DNA of 64,000 bases from Prochlorococcus sp. MIT 1307 (lineage in GTDB: Bacteria; Cyanobacteriota; Cyanobacteriia; PCC-6307; Cyanobiaceae). The notes under the pieces are model-generated. The model searched no databases. It was given only the letters and a program-made list of their open reading frames with translations, and was not told the origin of the DNA. Both the position numbers and the translations under genes were made by a program. This document shows, piece after piece, positions 31,989 through 45,360 of this stretch; position 1 is the stretch's first letter, and every line of letters starts with the position of its first letter. The stretch covers positions 1,612,001 through 1,676,000 of the forward strand of contig NZ_CP139301.1 in assembly GCF_034092395.1 (NCBI RefSeq), in the 5' to 3' direction.

Positions 31989-33307
31989 GGCAGGAGTGTT
32001 TGCAGCTTGATTGTGTTATTTGTGTTCTTTTCTGGCAAACTTCCTAACCAAACTCTTATTTGGGGATCTTTTTTAACCAAACGATTTAAAAGTGCACTTG
32101 GCTGACCGCCAAGCTCTTGACTCCCCATGAAGAGCACTTCTGCAGCTAGTCGTCCTGTAATTTTTGTTGTATATACCGCCAATGCAGCCTGCGCTAGAGC
32201 TACTGGGGCAGCTGAAGCAAGGCTCAACCCGCTAGTAAAAGGAGTTGCAAATATTAGAAGCTGCCGCACAATCCCTAGAGCTAATTGGACTCCAAGCTGT
32301 ACTCCACCAATAAAAGAGTTATATAGGGACAAGCGTTTTAACAGCCTTCTTGCTGCATAACCTCTCATGTTTAGGCCATATAAGTTGCTCAGTTGGACGA
32401 CAAGAGCGGTATCGCAAGCCAGTCCACCAGCAAGATCGAGCATGATTAGAGGGTTGACAGCAACCCCAGATGCTTTGAGGGCGGCAAATTTCCCAATCAG
32501 ACTTTGGGCGGCAGCCTGACCTCGTTTTAAGCGACCAAGCTTTATGGCTTGATAGAAAAGGTCAGCTTGGCGAAGTGAGTTCAGTGCTAAAAGTGTCTCT
32601 CCTTGTTCCGTTAGAAGAATTTTTAAATGATTTAGGAGAGGTTTGATTCTGGGTGGTGAGAGTTCACTTCTTACTCGACCATTTTCCTGAAGTTTTACTG
32701 TTCGTGGTGCTGCTGCTACTGCTTTGATTTCTAAATTGCGAGCATTAGCTGGTAGTCGTCTACGAATGCTTTGGACAACTTGATGTAATTCATCTGGGTT
32801 CCATTGATCACAACGATTGAGAGTCAGCAGAACAGGCTTGCCACTACTTAGGAGTATTTCTAGTGCTTCCAATTCAACCCTTGTAATATCGCTATCAAGA
32901 ACAAGCAGGACTAAATCAACCTGAAGAGCTATTCGGGCTGCTAATCGAGCTCTTGCTTTAGATGCAATTTCATCGATTCCTGGAGTGTCAACTAATTCAA
33001 TGCTTTCTAGGGTATTAATTGATTGTCCCCAGACAGCTGATTGCGTAATGCGTGTACAGCCATGGGCTACATCTGTCGCGAAAATTGCTTTCTCTAGCAA
33101 TGCATTTAAGAGGCTGGACTTCCCTACTCCAACTCGACCAAATGCTGCTACACGAAGCCGCTTCTGATTTAGTCGTTTTATTTGCCCATCAAGTGTTTTT
33201 AGCTCTCCAATTAATTGTGTTTGTTCTCTTTTGGTAAGTATTAACTGCTTTCGCCATTCATTTAGGAGCAATCGGCAGCGTTCTGCAGTTGTTGGTGTTG
33301 AGGTCAT
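31985..33307 (-). CDS. membrane-associated GTPase (Era/DUF697-like)
   Basis: About 440 aa from ATG 33307, chosen for its ATGA overlap with the upstream gene. GTPase motifs: G1 GRVGVGKSS, G3 DTPGID, G4 NRCD. The C-terminal half has hydrophobic, alanine-rich helices (SGLSLASAAPVALAQAALAVY) as in DUF697/YcjF-like GTPases, suggesting membrane attachment. Cellular role unknown; the operon partners are a CBS transporter-like protein and NAD synthesis genes. Confidence 0.8.
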   Translation of the reverse strand: MTSTPTTAERCRLLLNEWRKQLILTKREQTQLIGELKTLDGQIKRLNQKRLRVAAFGRVGVGKSSLLNALLEKAIFATDVAHGCTRITQSAVWGQSINTLESIELVDTPGIDEIASKARARLAARIALQVDLVLLVLDSDITRVELEALEILLSSGKPVLLTLNRCDQWNPDELHQVVQSIRRRLPANARNLEIKAVAAAPRTVKLQENGRVRSELSPPRIKPLLNHLKILLTEQGETLLALNSLRQADLFYQAIKLGRLKRGQAAAQSLIGKFAALKASGVAVNPLIMLDLAGGLACDTALVVQLSNLYGLNMRGYAARRLLKRLSLYNSFIGGVQLGVQLALGIVRQLLIFATPFTSGLSLASAAPVALAQAALAVYTTKITGRLAAEVLFMGSQELGGQPSALLNRLVKKDPQIRVWLGSLPEKNTNNTIKLQTLLP

Positions 33308-34302
33308 GAGCTGGACTTTCGCCACCACCCTGCTAATACGGCTAAGACTGCCTCCGCTCCTATTAAACCAACAAATCCGCCAAATTCATCAACTACAACT
33401 CTGACTCCCTTTTTGTCATTGTCAAAGTTCGTTAATAGATGATCGACTCGGATCATTTCTGGGACAAATTCCACTGCTTCACTTAGCTCTGCAGGAGTTT
33501 CTTCACCATCACCAACTAGTAAAGCTGTGAGCAGCTTCTCACGATTGACCACACCTAGAATCTTATCTACCTCTGCTCCAAGAACTACCCACCATTCCTC
33601 ATTGTTGTTTAGCAGAGTGGTTTTTAGATCATTCAATCTTGCTGCTCCATCAAGAGTTGGAGCAGAGACTCTGGGGGTCATTAAATCTCTGGCTTTAAGA
33701 TCGTTTAATTGGAAAACTTTAGTGATCATTGCTGCCTCGTCAGCCTCTATTTGGCCTTTCTGAGAACCGAGATGAGCCATTTGTTGAATTTCCTCTTCGT
33801 CTGTACTTAACTCATTCTCTTCTGTAATGACTGGCAGTAATTTTTCCAGAAACAGCAATAAGGGGCGCATTATCAATCCTAGGAAATGAAGGACTGGAGC
33901 GCTGGCAAGCGAGACTTCTATAGCCAGGCGACTGCCAATTGATTTAGGTAGTATTTCTCCTAGAAGGATAACTAAAATCGTTAGCCCAACTGAAAAGATT
34001 GGTAAGGCAATCCCATTGATGCCGTTTTGTTCAAATACAAAGGTTGCGTAACTGCCGAGCATCAAACTGCCAAAGATGTTGAAACCGTTATTTGCGATAA
34101 CGAGAACTGTGAGTGTGCGACCTAATTTTTGTCTGAGTCTTGCAAGGCGCTTGGCTCCTGGGATTGGCTTTGGCCTTGCGGCTAATTCATGGACTCGCAA
34201 GGGATTTACAGTAAGTAGAGCTGCTTCTACTCCTGAGCACAATGCAGAACCGATAAGTACCACTAATACAAGAAGTGCTAGTTGCAGAAGGTCCTCGCTC
34301 AT
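33304..34302 (-). CDS. CNNM/hemolysin-C-like membrane protein with CBS domains
   Basis: 332 aa. N-terminal DUF21 membrane domain (LLQLALLVLVVLIGSALCSGVEAALL and further helices to ~150), then a CBS-pair region (ARDLMTPRVSAPTLDG). Members are implicated in Mg/Co transport; no transporter-associated C-terminal domain is evident here. First gene of a four-gene operon with GTPase, nadD and nadE. Confidence 0.83.
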   Translation of the reverse strand: MSEDLLQLALLVLVVLIGSALCSGVEAALLTVNPLRVHELAARPKPIPGAKRLARLRQKLGRTLTVLVIANNGFNIFGSLMLGSYATFVFEQNGINGIALPIFSVGLTILVILLGEILPKSIGSRLAIEVSLASAPVLHFLGLIMRPLLLFLEKLLPVITEENELSTDEEEIQQMAHLGSQKGQIEADEAAMITKVFQLNDLKARDLMTPRVSAPTLDGAARLNDLKTTLLNNNEEWWVVLGAEVDKILGVVNREKLLTALLVGDGEETPAELSEAVEFVPEMIRVDHLLTNFDNDKKGVRVVVDEFGGFVGLIGAEAVLAVLAGWWRKSSS

Positions 34303-34556
34303 GATTAATGATGTGTTGTCTCTGTGGTCCTCGCCTCTTCATGATGCTTGGATGAGGCCGTAACTTTTGGCTTTTCAGTCATAAGGCAAATGAATTAGTT
34401 AATTCTTGCTGAAGTCAAGAATTAACTAATACTTACTAGTAACCACTTTGATGTCCAGCGCCTAATCAATCTTTTGATCAGATGCCTTTGGCAAAGTTCT
34501 GACCAAATTGCCTTCAAAAAAGTCTTTCTTCTGCCATCCTGAAGTCGTTAGAAGAT
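34303..34556. other. divergent intergenic region with a perfect inverted repeat
   Basis: 254 nt between the CBS protein gene and pepP. Its main content is a perfect 15-bp inverted repeat at 34394-34408 and 34416-34430 (arms ATTAGTTAATTCTTG and complement, 7-nt loop). No U-run follows on either strand, so an operator or RNA hairpin is possible. Otherwise no gene is seen. Confidence 0.7.
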
Positions 34557-35885
34557 GTGCCTTCTGTGATCGATCAGCATGGCTTGGTGAAACGACGCGA
34601 TCGCTTTTTGAGGCAATTAGGTGGCTATGCGGCGATTATTCCTGCTGCACCAATGGTTGTACACCATGCCGATTGTGAATATCCCTTTCGACAGAACAGC
34701 GACTTTTGGTATCTCACTGGATTTGATGAGCCTGATGCAGTCGCACTTTTTTTGCCACATAGGGCTTTGGGTGAGCGCTTTGTATTGTTTGTTTTACCCA
34801 GGGACCCAGCCCTAGAAGCTTGGACTGGTTCTCGGTCTGGAACTCAAGGAGTAGTGGATCATTTTGGAGCAGAGGTTGCTCATCCTTTAGAAGAGCTGCC
34901 TCTTAGATTGAAGGATTACCTCAAAGGAGCAGAAGGCATTGCTTTTAGAGTTGGTAAACATCCAAAGATCGAGCCAATAGTTCTTAAGTGCTTGACGGAG
35001 CAACTGGACAGTGTTCAACGATGCGGATCACTGCCATTTTCTTTGATTGCACCTTGCCCAATTCTGCATCAGTTGAGGCTTTATAAGGAGTCTTGGGAAT
35101 TAGAGCTTATGAGAGAAGCTGCTCGGATTTCTGCGAAAGCTCATGAATTAGCAAGAAATTTTGCTCGACCTGGAATGAACGAGCGACAAGTCCAAGCTCT
35201 AATAGAAAAGTGTTTTCTAGAACATGGAGCAAGAGGGCCAGCCTATGGCTCGATTGTTGCAGGTGGAGATAACGCGTGCATTTTGCATTACACCTCTAAT
35301 AATGCTCCTCTTAGAGATGGTGAATTGCTCTTGATTGATGCAGGATGTTCTTTATTTGATTATTACAACGGAGATATAACTAGAACTTTCCCTATTAATG
35401 GCCGCTTTTCTGGGGAGCAGAAAGATTTATATCAAGTGGTCTTAGCTGCTCAGCAGGCTGCTTTGGAATGTGTAGTTCCTGGTCAGAATGCCGAGGCTGT
35501 TCATGCAATTGCTGTAAGAGTAATAGTGGAAGGCTTATTAGATCTTGGAATACTTAAAGGCTCAATAGATTCTTTAATTGAGCAGGACGCTTATCGTCAT
35601 ATTTATATGCATCGCACTGGTCACTGGCTTGGTTTAGATGTACATGATGTGGGTGCTTATAGATTGGGTGACTATCCAGTAGAACTTGAGCCAGGTATGA
35701 CATTGACTGTGGAGCCTGGGATTTATGTCAGCGATAGATTCCCAGTTCCCGAGGGACAGCCAGAAATAGATAATCATTGGAAGGGAATTGGTATTCGTAT
35801 TGAAGATGATGTGCTAGTTACAGATAAAAGACCTGAAGTCCTTAGTGAGGATGCGTTGAAATCGCTAGAGGATATGCAGAAATAG
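34557..35885 (+). CDS. pepP: Xaa-Pro aminopeptidase P
   Basis: Removes N-terminal residues preceding proline. 442 aa with an AMP_N domain (ADCEYPFRQNSDFWYLTG) and a pita-bread catalytic domain. All five metal ligands can be placed: LLIDAGC, NGDITRTFP, HRTGHWLGLDVHDVG, VEPGIYV and IRIEDDVLV. GTG start at 34557. Confidence 0.93.
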   Translation: MPSVIDQHGLVKRRDRFLRQLGGYAAIIPAAPMVVHHADCEYPFRQNSDFWYLTGFDEPDAVALFLPHRALGERFVLFVLPRDPALEAWTGSRSGTQGVVDHFGAEVAHPLEELPLRLKDYLKGAEGIAFRVGKHPKIEPIVLKCLTEQLDSVQRCGSLPFSLIAPCPILHQLRLYKESWELELMREAARISAKAHELARNFARPGMNERQVQALIEKCFLEHGARGPAYGSIVAGGDNACILHYTSNNAPLRDGELLLIDAGCSLFDYYNGDITRTFPINGRFSGEQKDLYQVVLAAQQAALECVVPGQNAEAVHAIAVRVIVEGLLDLGILKGSIDSLIEQDAYRHIYMHRTGHWLGLDVHDVGAYRLGDYPVELEPGMTLTVEPGIYVSDRFPVPEGQPEIDNHWKGIGIRIEDDVLVTDKRPEVLSEDALKSLEDMQK

Positions 35886-36010
35886 GATTGCAGTGTTGTT
35901 TCTTTAATTGATTTAAACCCTCTTAAGCTAACTTAAAAGATTTTTATTGATTCTATTTGTAACCCTTATGGGTTTGAATTAGACTGTTTTATTTGAAACT
36001 TTCAAATGGT

Positions 36011-36805
36011 TTATTTATGAATACCAAACCAGCTCTTTGCGACGTTTAGACTTTCATAAGTAGTACTAAGAATAAAGTCTGCACCTGCCTCCTTGAGCTT
36101 TTTCTCATATTGATCTCGTGCTGGTTGATTTTGATGGCCATGTAGATGTGGTGGCGCAATTGCAAGACTTATAAAAAGTTGATCAGGTACCTTTTTGCGT
36201 GCTCTCTGTACCGTCAGTACATCTGCAACTGTATCTCCAAGATAGGCAATAGGTGGAAGCCCAGCTCCTAGACGGCATCCTGCAAGTTCAGTTGAGAGCC
36301 TAAGAAAGCCTGTTGGGTCTGGTTTGTCAGGAGCATCTCCCATTGCTATTAATGGTGGTTTTTTGAGGCCTAGACGAGTTTCCAGAATAAACTTTGCCGA
36401 TTGAGGTTCTGCACCACTTACGAAGCCCCATTTGATGTCATTGAGGGTTAGTTCTTTGAAGAAATCTTGATTTATTAGCAGTGGCTCATTTCTTATGAAA
36501 CCCTTCCATTGCAAACAATCCCCATCAGGATCCCCACCAAAGTAGAAACGACTAAAGACTTGCTCGATCTCATTTAAATTAGGAGTTCGATCTGTTACTC
36601 CTTGGCTTTTTTGATGGCGTTTAATTAGTTCCTGACTTGCTTGCCAGTCATTATTCCAACACCCTTCGGCTTTTAAAAGATCAATCTTTTCGATCGATGG
36701 CCGCCAGTTGCTGAAGTGATTTACGGACTCCTGAATCGCTAGACGGTAACTGCCTGCTACATCGCGGATCACTCCATCGATGTCGAATAGAAGAAAACCT
36801 CTCAA
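36011..36805 (-). CDS. HAD-superfamily phosphatase (TIGR01548-like)
   Basis: 264 aa. Catalytic DxD appears as FLLFDIDGVIRD at the N-terminus, and motif IV as YLGDTVADVL; a cap region lies between. It resembles the HAD-IA family sometimes annotated beside histidine biosynthesis, but no such neighbour is present. Substrate unknown. Convergent with pepP; divergent from ycf65. Confidence 0.8.
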   Translation of the reverse strand: MRGFLLFDIDGVIRDVAGSYRLAIQESVNHFSNWRPSIEKIDLLKAEGCWNNDWQASQELIKRHQKSQGVTDRTPNLNEIEQVFSRFYFGGDPDGDCLQWKGFIRNEPLLINQDFFKELTLNDIKWGFVSGAEPQSAKFILETRLGLKKPPLIAMGDAPDKPDPTGFLRLSTELAGCRLGAGLPPIAYLGDTVADVLTVQRARKKVPDQLFISLAIAPPHLHGHQNQPARDQYEKKLKEAGADFILSTTYESLNVAKSWFGIHK

Positions 36806-36825
36806 GTTCTGAGAATTGATTGTGA

Positions 36826-37380
<555 letters not shown>

Positions 37381-37427
37381 TCTATACAGGTCAAGAGAAA
37401 AGATGCAACACTGATTAGTTTTATTCT

Positions 37428-38096
37428 TTAGCAATTACTGGCGTCTTCTTCAAACTTTTCAGATGCTTTTAAGGTCTCTTCACAATTAAATAAATCTTGA
37501 GCCAATCGTTCATTAATAGTAAAAATCTTAATCCCTTGAGATGCCAGATGATTTATCTCGCTAATACTTCTAAGGCTAGCAACAAGTATTTGACAATTAC
37601 TATTAGTCCTTTGGAGGATCTCTTGCATAGTTTTTAGCTCGATCATTCCATTCCTTCCCTGGTCATTTATCCGCCCTAAATAAGGAGCTATATAGTTTGC
37701 CCCAATTGCAGCAGCAATAAGTACTTGTTTGATTTCATAGCATGCAGTAAATGTTACCGAAAAATTTGCGTTGATTAACTCTCTAGCTGCCTCACTTCCT
37801 GACTTGGTAATTGGTATTTTTACATGTACTTGCATTTCAGGGCTGGAAAGGCTGCCTATTGAAACCCCACAAGCTTTAATTTCACTGGCGTTGCCTCCCC
37901 AAGCTTGAATATGAAGTTCTTTGCAGCCAATAAGTTTTGCTTTTTTAACTAGTTCTTTGATATTTGAAAGGGTACATGGCTGACCGGCAACTTTTAGCAA
38001 GGTTGGGTTAGTTGTTATCCCATTAAACAGGCCTGACTTAAAAAGTTTGGCCCAAATTCGTGGATCTGCGTTATCAAGAAGTAGACTAATACTCAC
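37428..38096 (-). CDS. transaldolase-family protein (TalC/FSA-like)
   Basis: 222 aa, the short transaldolase/fructose-6-phosphate aldolase class. N-terminal NGITTNPTLL and the Schiff-base lysine in QVHVKIPITKSG are present; SVTFTACYEIKQVLIAA and YIAPYLGRINDQG also match. Length and motif fit TalC, but which sugar phosphate it uses cannot be told. It lies 31 nt after the atpC (epsilon) start on the opposite side of nothing else, so it may be co-transcribed after atpD-atpC. Confidence 0.8.
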   Translation of the reverse strand: MSISLLLDNADPRIWAKLFKSGLFNGITTNPTLLKVAGQPCTLSNIKELVKKAKLIGCKELHIQAWGGNASEIKACGVSIGSLSSPEMQVHVKIPITKSGSEAARELINANFSVTFTACYEIKQVLIAAAIGANYIAPYLGRINDQGRNGMIELKTMQEILQRTNSNCQILVASLRSISEINHLASQGIKIFTINERLAQDLFNCEETLKASEKFEEDASNC

Positions 38097-38127
38097 TCAA
38101 AATAATGTTATTTAGATTTTGGGAACA

Positions 38128-38538
38128 TTAACTGGCTGATTTCGTTGCTTGTAACCATGCCCTTGCTCGATTGAGGTTTTGTTGAGCTTTTACTTTTTCT
38201 GTGGTGTTGATTTGGTCTTGAACTTGATTGAATTCATTCTTGGCAGTCTCTAGTTCTGCTTCTGCACTTGCTGCATCTATTTTGCTTCCTAATTCAGCAC
38301 CATTTACAAGAACTGTCACTTCGTTGGATTCTACTTCTGCAAATCCTCCTAAAAGTGCAATGGAATTCCAATTCCCATTAGTTAGTACTCTTAAGACTCC
38401 TATATCAATGGCTGTCACCATTGATATGTGTCCTGGGAGAATGCCTAGCAGTCCAGTAGTACTTGGAAGAATTACTTCTTCAGCTTTGCCATCAAACACG
38501 CTCTGGTCGGGTGCCAGCACTCGTAGGGTGAGGGACAT
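38128..38538 (-). CDS. atpC: F1 ATP synthase subunit epsilon
   Basis: Regulatory rotor subunit, 136 aa. N-terminal beta-sandwich MSLTLRVLAPDQSVFDG and GLLGILPGHISMVTAI, then the C-terminal helical hairpin (AELETAKNEFNQVQDQI) that can inhibit ATP hydrolysis. Encoded after atpD as in all cyanobacteria; here the spacer contains a strong stem-loop. Confidence 0.94.
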   Translation of the reverse strand: MSLTLRVLAPDQSVFDGKAEEVILPSTTGLLGILPGHISMVTAIDIGVLRVLTNGNWNSIALLGGFAEVESNEVTVLVNGAELGSKIDAASAEAELETAKNEFNQVQDQINTTEKVKAQQNLNRARAWLQATKSAS

Positions 38539-38609
38539 TTTTAGAGGGTGTTGAAGAGAACAGGGGTTTTTTAGAGGGGCAGGGCGTGCAAAAAGGCTTT
38601 TACCCTGAT

Positions 38610-38642
38610 GAGAGAACGGTGAGTTTAATTCTCACCGCTCTC
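38610..38642 (-). promoter_or_regulatory. stem-loop between atpD and atpC
   Basis: GAGAG-AA-CGGTGAG pairs with CTCACCG-CTCTC: a 12-bp stem with a 2-nt bulge and 7-nt loop, about 12 nt after the atpD stop and ~70 nt before atpC. No U-run follows on the minus strand, so it looks like an attenuation or processing element setting the beta:epsilon ratio (inference). Confidence 0.65.
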
Positions 38643-38653
38643 GAATTGGAAAT

Positions 38654-40126
<1,473 letters not shown>

Positions 40127-40265
40127 CTAAAAAAATGATGGGATGCGCTAAAAGTGCATGCCCTTCCAGAGCCGCGCAACATTACCACTTTGCATGCAAA
40201 TTGGCCTATGGGTTCGGTCAACCGCACAGGGGGACTATGGTCGGCCACCCACTCAGCCGAATAAG

Positions 40266-40292
40266 TTGGCACTCATGGACTACGAGTGCTAG
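40266..40292 (+). promoter_or_regulatory. CIRCE operator (HrcA site)
   Basis: TTGGCACTC-N9-GAGTGCTAG, 54 nt before the groES ATG. The consensus CIRCE is TTAGCACTC-N9-GAGTGCTAA, so the GCACTC/GAGTGC core is perfect with single differences in the flanks. Implies repression of groESL by HrcA and relief on heat shock. Confidence 0.9.
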
Positions 40293-40345
40293 CTCAGTCC
40301 ATTTTGTGGCGTTCCGACGCCCTGTTGTTGCTCCTGCATTCATCC

Positions 40346-40657
40346 ATGGCAGCTGTTTCTCTCAGCGTTTCCACTGTTAAGCCTCTTGGAGACCGTGTTT
40401 TTGTAAAAGTCTCTGAATCAGAGGAGAAGACTGCTGGGGGAATCCTTCTCCCAGACACCGCTAAAGAAAAGCCTCAGGTAGGCGAAGTCGCTCAGGTGGG
40501 ACCTGGTAAGCGCAATGATGATGGATCTCGTCAATCCCCAGAAGTAGGTGTAGGGGACAAAGTTCTTTACAGCAAATACGCTGGAACTGATATCAAACTT
40601 GGTGGCGATGAATATGTTCTTTTATCTGAAAAGGACATTTTGGCAGTCGTGAACTGA
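40346..40657 (+). CDS. groES: co-chaperonin GroES
   Basis: Lid of the GroEL folding chamber. ATG 40346 gives 103 aa ([18 protein letters not shown]). The mobile loop is [16 protein letters not shown], and the C-terminus [12 protein letters not shown] is typical. Regulated by the CIRCE site upstream; groEL follows 72 nt downstream. Confidence 0.95.
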   Translation: MAAVSLSVSTVKPLGDRVFVKVSESEEKTAGGILLPDTAKEKPQVGEVAQVGPGKRNDDGSRQSPEVGVGDKVLYSKYAGTDIKLGGDEYVLLSEKDILAVVN

Positions 40658-40678
40658 GACTTTCCAGTTCCCAAATAA

Positions 40679-42361
<1,683 letters not shown>

Positions 42362-42685
42362 TGAGTTAGCCTCTTCAATAGAAAACTAAAAACAAAGAAA
42401 AGGGATTTGCTTCTTGCTAGTCTCTTTTCTTTGTTTTTAGTTTTTAAAAGTTTGAAACAGAATTTGAAGCATTATTTGTTCGTTTTGGCAGGTTAACTTT
42501 TTAATAATGTCAATAATTTTACTTTTTAAGAGATGCATTGAGGATTGAATTAATAAAAGGATTAATGGCTTATCTTCTTTATTTATGCTCTCTTAAGGTA
42601 ATAAATAAGGGTATATTTAATTTTCCCTATTTATTGCTTGAAATTATTTTGAGTCTGGATGCTCTTAATATATTTTTTTACTTAT
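42362..42685. other. intergenic region groEL-secG
   Basis: 324 nt between convergent groEL and secG. Left part holds the groESL terminator; the rest (42450-42685) is very AT-rich with no open frame of coding character and no recognised RNA. Confidence 0.6.
42382..42444 (+). terminator. groESL terminator, 21-bp perfect stem
   Basis: Arms at 42382-42402 and 42424-42444 are perfectly complementary over 21 bp (AAAACTAAAAACAAAGAAAAG and its complement), loop 21 nt, ending in TTTT. It lies 20 nt after the groEL stop. AT-rich but unusually long for a terminator. Confidence 0.8.
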
Positions 42686-42916
42686 TTAGCCGAGCCAACC
42701 TGCACTAAGAATGATTGCCAGGCTGAGAAAAATAGTTAGGCAAGCCCATGTCGTTCTTTTAAGTGTGGCTTCAGCGCTACTGGCACTTGTGAACATTGAG
42801 CTTCCGCTTGCTGCGAGGCCTCCCATCCCATCGCCTTTGGGGCTATGAAGAAGGACTAACAAGATAAGTACTACCCCAGATACTGCCCATGCCCAAGATA
42901 GAAAAGAATTAATCAT
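42686..42916 (-). CDS. secG: preprotein translocase subunit SecG
   Basis: Auxiliary SecYEG subunit, 76 aa with two membrane helices (FLSWAWAVSGVVLILLVLLH and TWACLTIFLSLAIILSAGW) separated by the loop HSPKGDGMGGLAASGSSMF. Downstream of gpmI on the same strand, 57 nt apart. Confidence 0.9.
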   Translation of the reverse strand: MINSFLSWAWAVSGVVLILLVLLHSPKGDGMGGLAASGSSMFTSASSAEATLKRTTWACLTIFLSLAIILSAGWLG

Positions 42917-42973
42917 TATTTGTTGATTAGCAAGCCTTTTAAAAGGTAATTCATTTTGAATGATTGACAGTAT

Positions 42974-44596
42974 TTATGCTGGTTGTGGCATTCGAGCAGA
43001 TATCGAAGCCGAATCTATTTTCTCAATTAGGGATTCTCCTGTCATTGCATCAGGTTTAGGCAAATTAAGTAAATGAAGAATTGTTGGGGCGATATCTGCT
43101 AGGCCACCATCTTTTCTTAATTGAATGCAATTACCATGTCCAGGCAATTTTCTTTGTTCACCTTCAACAAGGATTACTGGAACTGGGTTAGTTGTGTGGG
43201 CTGTCCATGGTTGTCCATCAGGGCCTTTCATTTGTTCCGCGTTCCCATGATCTGCTGTTATTAGTAATGTTCCGCTCATTTTCCCTGTGGATTCGAGTAA
43301 TCGCCCTAGACAACAGTCAACTTTGTGGATTGCTGATGTTGCTGCTTCCATAACACCTGTATGACCAACCATATCTGGATTTGCATAGTTGATTACTACA
43401 AGAGAGTAAATACCCTTTTCGATTGCAGAAATACAACTTTCAGTGAGTGCATCTGCAGACATTGCCGGTGACAGATCGTAGGTTGCAACTCGTGGAGATG
43501 GCACTAAATGTCGGTCTTCTCCTTCTAAAGGCTTTTCTATCCCTCCATTTAAAAAATAAGTGACATGAGGATATTTTTCAGTTTCTGCTGTGCGGTATTG
43601 CTTTAACCCATGCTCAGAAATTATTTGCCCTAGTAAGTGATCTAACGACTCAGGAGGGAATGCTACTGATACAGGTAATTCAGCTTCATATTGTGTGAAG
43701 GTGACGATATCTAGATTTGGATGTTGTTTTCTCTTGAAACTTTGAAATTCTTCTAATGTTAGGGCGCGCATTAATTGTCTAGCTCGGTCAGGACGAAAAT
43801 TGAACATTATTAGACCGTCCCCTTCTTTGAGATACGAAGACGACAGCCTGATAGGTTCTAAAAACTCATCTGTTGTTCCAGCTTTATAACTTTTGGCTAG
43901 GCTTTTATGAGCAGATGATTCACTTATTGAGATTTCAGGGTTGGTTAGCAACTCATATGCTTTTGAAGTTCTTTCCCAGCGGTTGTCACGATCCATAGCC
44001 CAATATCTTCCACAAAGGCTTGCTATCTCACCTACCCCGTTAACTTTGATTGACTCTTCGATTTGGTGCAAATAATTACCTGCGCTTTGGGTTGGTGTAT
44101 CTCTTCCATCAGTGAAAACGTGAATTGCTATTTTGCTGAGTCCAGTTGAGGCTGCCCAGTTCAAAAGGCCACATAGATGGTCAACATGACTATGGACTCC
44201 ACCATCCGAGCAAAGTCCCATCATGTGGAGAGTGCCGCCTTTCTTTTTTAATCTTTTCGACAGGGCTAAAAGAGCAGGAGTTTTAGCTAACTCTTGATTT
44301 TTTACGGTATTAGTAATACGTACTAGCTCTTGTTGGATGATTCTTCCAGCACCAATAGTTAGATGGCCAACTTCAGAGTTCCCCATTTGATTATCTGGCA
44401 GACCAACATCGGCACCACTGGCTTCTATTAAGGTGTGGGGATATGCCTTTGTAAGGGCATCTATAACTGGAGTGTGAGCATTCTTAACCGCATTATTTTG
44501 TTTTTCTTCGCTGTGGCCCCATCCATCAAGTATTGCCAGCACAACAGGTGCTACATGTCCTGAACGCAGGGACTTTCCGGAGCTAATGTTGGGCAT
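42974..44596 (-). CDS. gpmI: 2,3-bisphosphoglycerate-independent phosphoglycerate mutase
   Basis: Interconverts 3- and 2-phosphoglycerate using two Mn ions. ATG 44596 gives 540 aa, the family size. Nucleophile serine lies in [10 protein letters not shown]; metal ligands in [23 protein letters not shown] and ITADHGNAE. Probably co-transcribed with secG downstream. Confidence 0.94.
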   Translation of the reverse strand: MPNISSGKSLRSGHVAPVVLAILDGWGHSEEKQNNAVKNAHTPVIDALTKAYPHTLIEASGADVGLPDNQMGNSEVGHLTIGAGRIIQQELVRITNTVKNQELAKTPALLALSKRLKKKGGTLHMMGLCSDGGVHSHVDHLCGLLNWAASTGLSKIAIHVFTDGRDTPTQSAGNYLHQIEESIKVNGVGEIASLCGRYWAMDRDNRWERTSKAYELLTNPEISISESSAHKSLAKSYKAGTTDEFLEPIRLSSSYLKEGDGLIMFNFRPDRARQLMRALTLEEFQSFKRKQHPNLDIVTFTQYEAELPVSVAFPPESLDHLLGQIISEHGLKQYRTAETEKYPHVTYFLNGGIEKPLEGEDRHLVPSPRVATYDLSPAMSADALTESCISAIEKGIYSLVVINYANPDMVGHTGVMEAATSAIHKVDCCLGRLLESTGKMSGTLLITADHGNAEQMKGPDGQPWTAHTTNPVPVILVEGEQRKLPGHGNCIQLRKDGGLADIAPTILHLLNLPKPDAMTGESLIEKIDSASISARMPQPA

Positions 44597-44756
44597 TGTG
44601 ACCGGGATAAATCTTGCTTCCTTTACTTCCAAATATCAAATTACTGCCTAAAAGGTCTCTGCTTCCTTTTCTATCGACTTCCGTCAGCTTTTGCGAATGC
44701 AATGCAATATATCCAATAAGGGTTCGTAATAAAATCTATCTCCAATTCATATTTTG

Positions 44757-45311
44757 ATGACCAATACTCGAAACGATGAAAGGGTGGAGATACTGACGGA
44801 AGATGAACTTGGACGTACTATTTCACGTCTTGCTTCCCAAGTTTTAGAAACAGTTTCCGATAGCAGAACCCTTTTTTTACTTGGTATTCCAACTAGAGGC
44901 GTCCAACTTTCCAGCGTCTTGGCTACACAATTAGAGGCAATAGTTGGTCACCCTATAGATCATGGGAGCCTCGATCCAACTTTTCACAGAGATGACCTCG
45001 TCAGAATTGGGACCAGAATGGTCCAACCAACTCAGCTTCCTGCGAGTGTAGAGGGGCGAAGTGTGGTTTTAGTAGATGATGTGATCTTCACTGGGAGAAC
45101 TGTGCGCGCAGCCCTTGAGGCTCTTCAATCATGGGGAAGGGCTCAAAGGGTCATGCTATTGGTGATGGTTGATAGGGGGCATAGGGAGCTCCCTATTCAG
45201 CCTGATTTTTGTGGTCGTACAGTTCCAACACGACGAACAGAAACAATAGAATTGCGACTTCGCGATTTAGATGGTGAAGAAGGAGTATTTTTGCGTCAGA
45301 CTCTGTCTTAA
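44757..45311 (+). CDS. pyrR: PyrR-like phosphoribosyltransferase
   Basis: 184 aa. PRPP-binding motif VVLVDDVIFTGRTVRA and N-terminal FLLGIPTRGVQL identify the PyrR family (bifunctional pyr attenuator/uracil phosphoribosyltransferase). No pyr genes or attenuator are adjacent, so a regulatory role is not shown here. ATG 44757, one codon after a TTG. Divergent from gpmI. Confidence 0.87.
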   Translation: MTNTRNDERVEILTEDELGRTISRLASQVLETVSDSRTLFLLGIPTRGVQLSSVLATQLEAIVGHPIDHGSLDPTFHRDDLVRIGTRMVQPTQLPASVEGRSVVLVDDVIFTGRTVRAALEALQSWGRAQRVMLLVMVDRGHRELPIQPDFCGRTVPTRRTETIELRLRDLDGEEGVFLRQTLS

Positions 45312-45360
45312 TGGCCTTAAATTTCTTTTTGATTTCTTGGAACTTATCTATTTAAATTGC

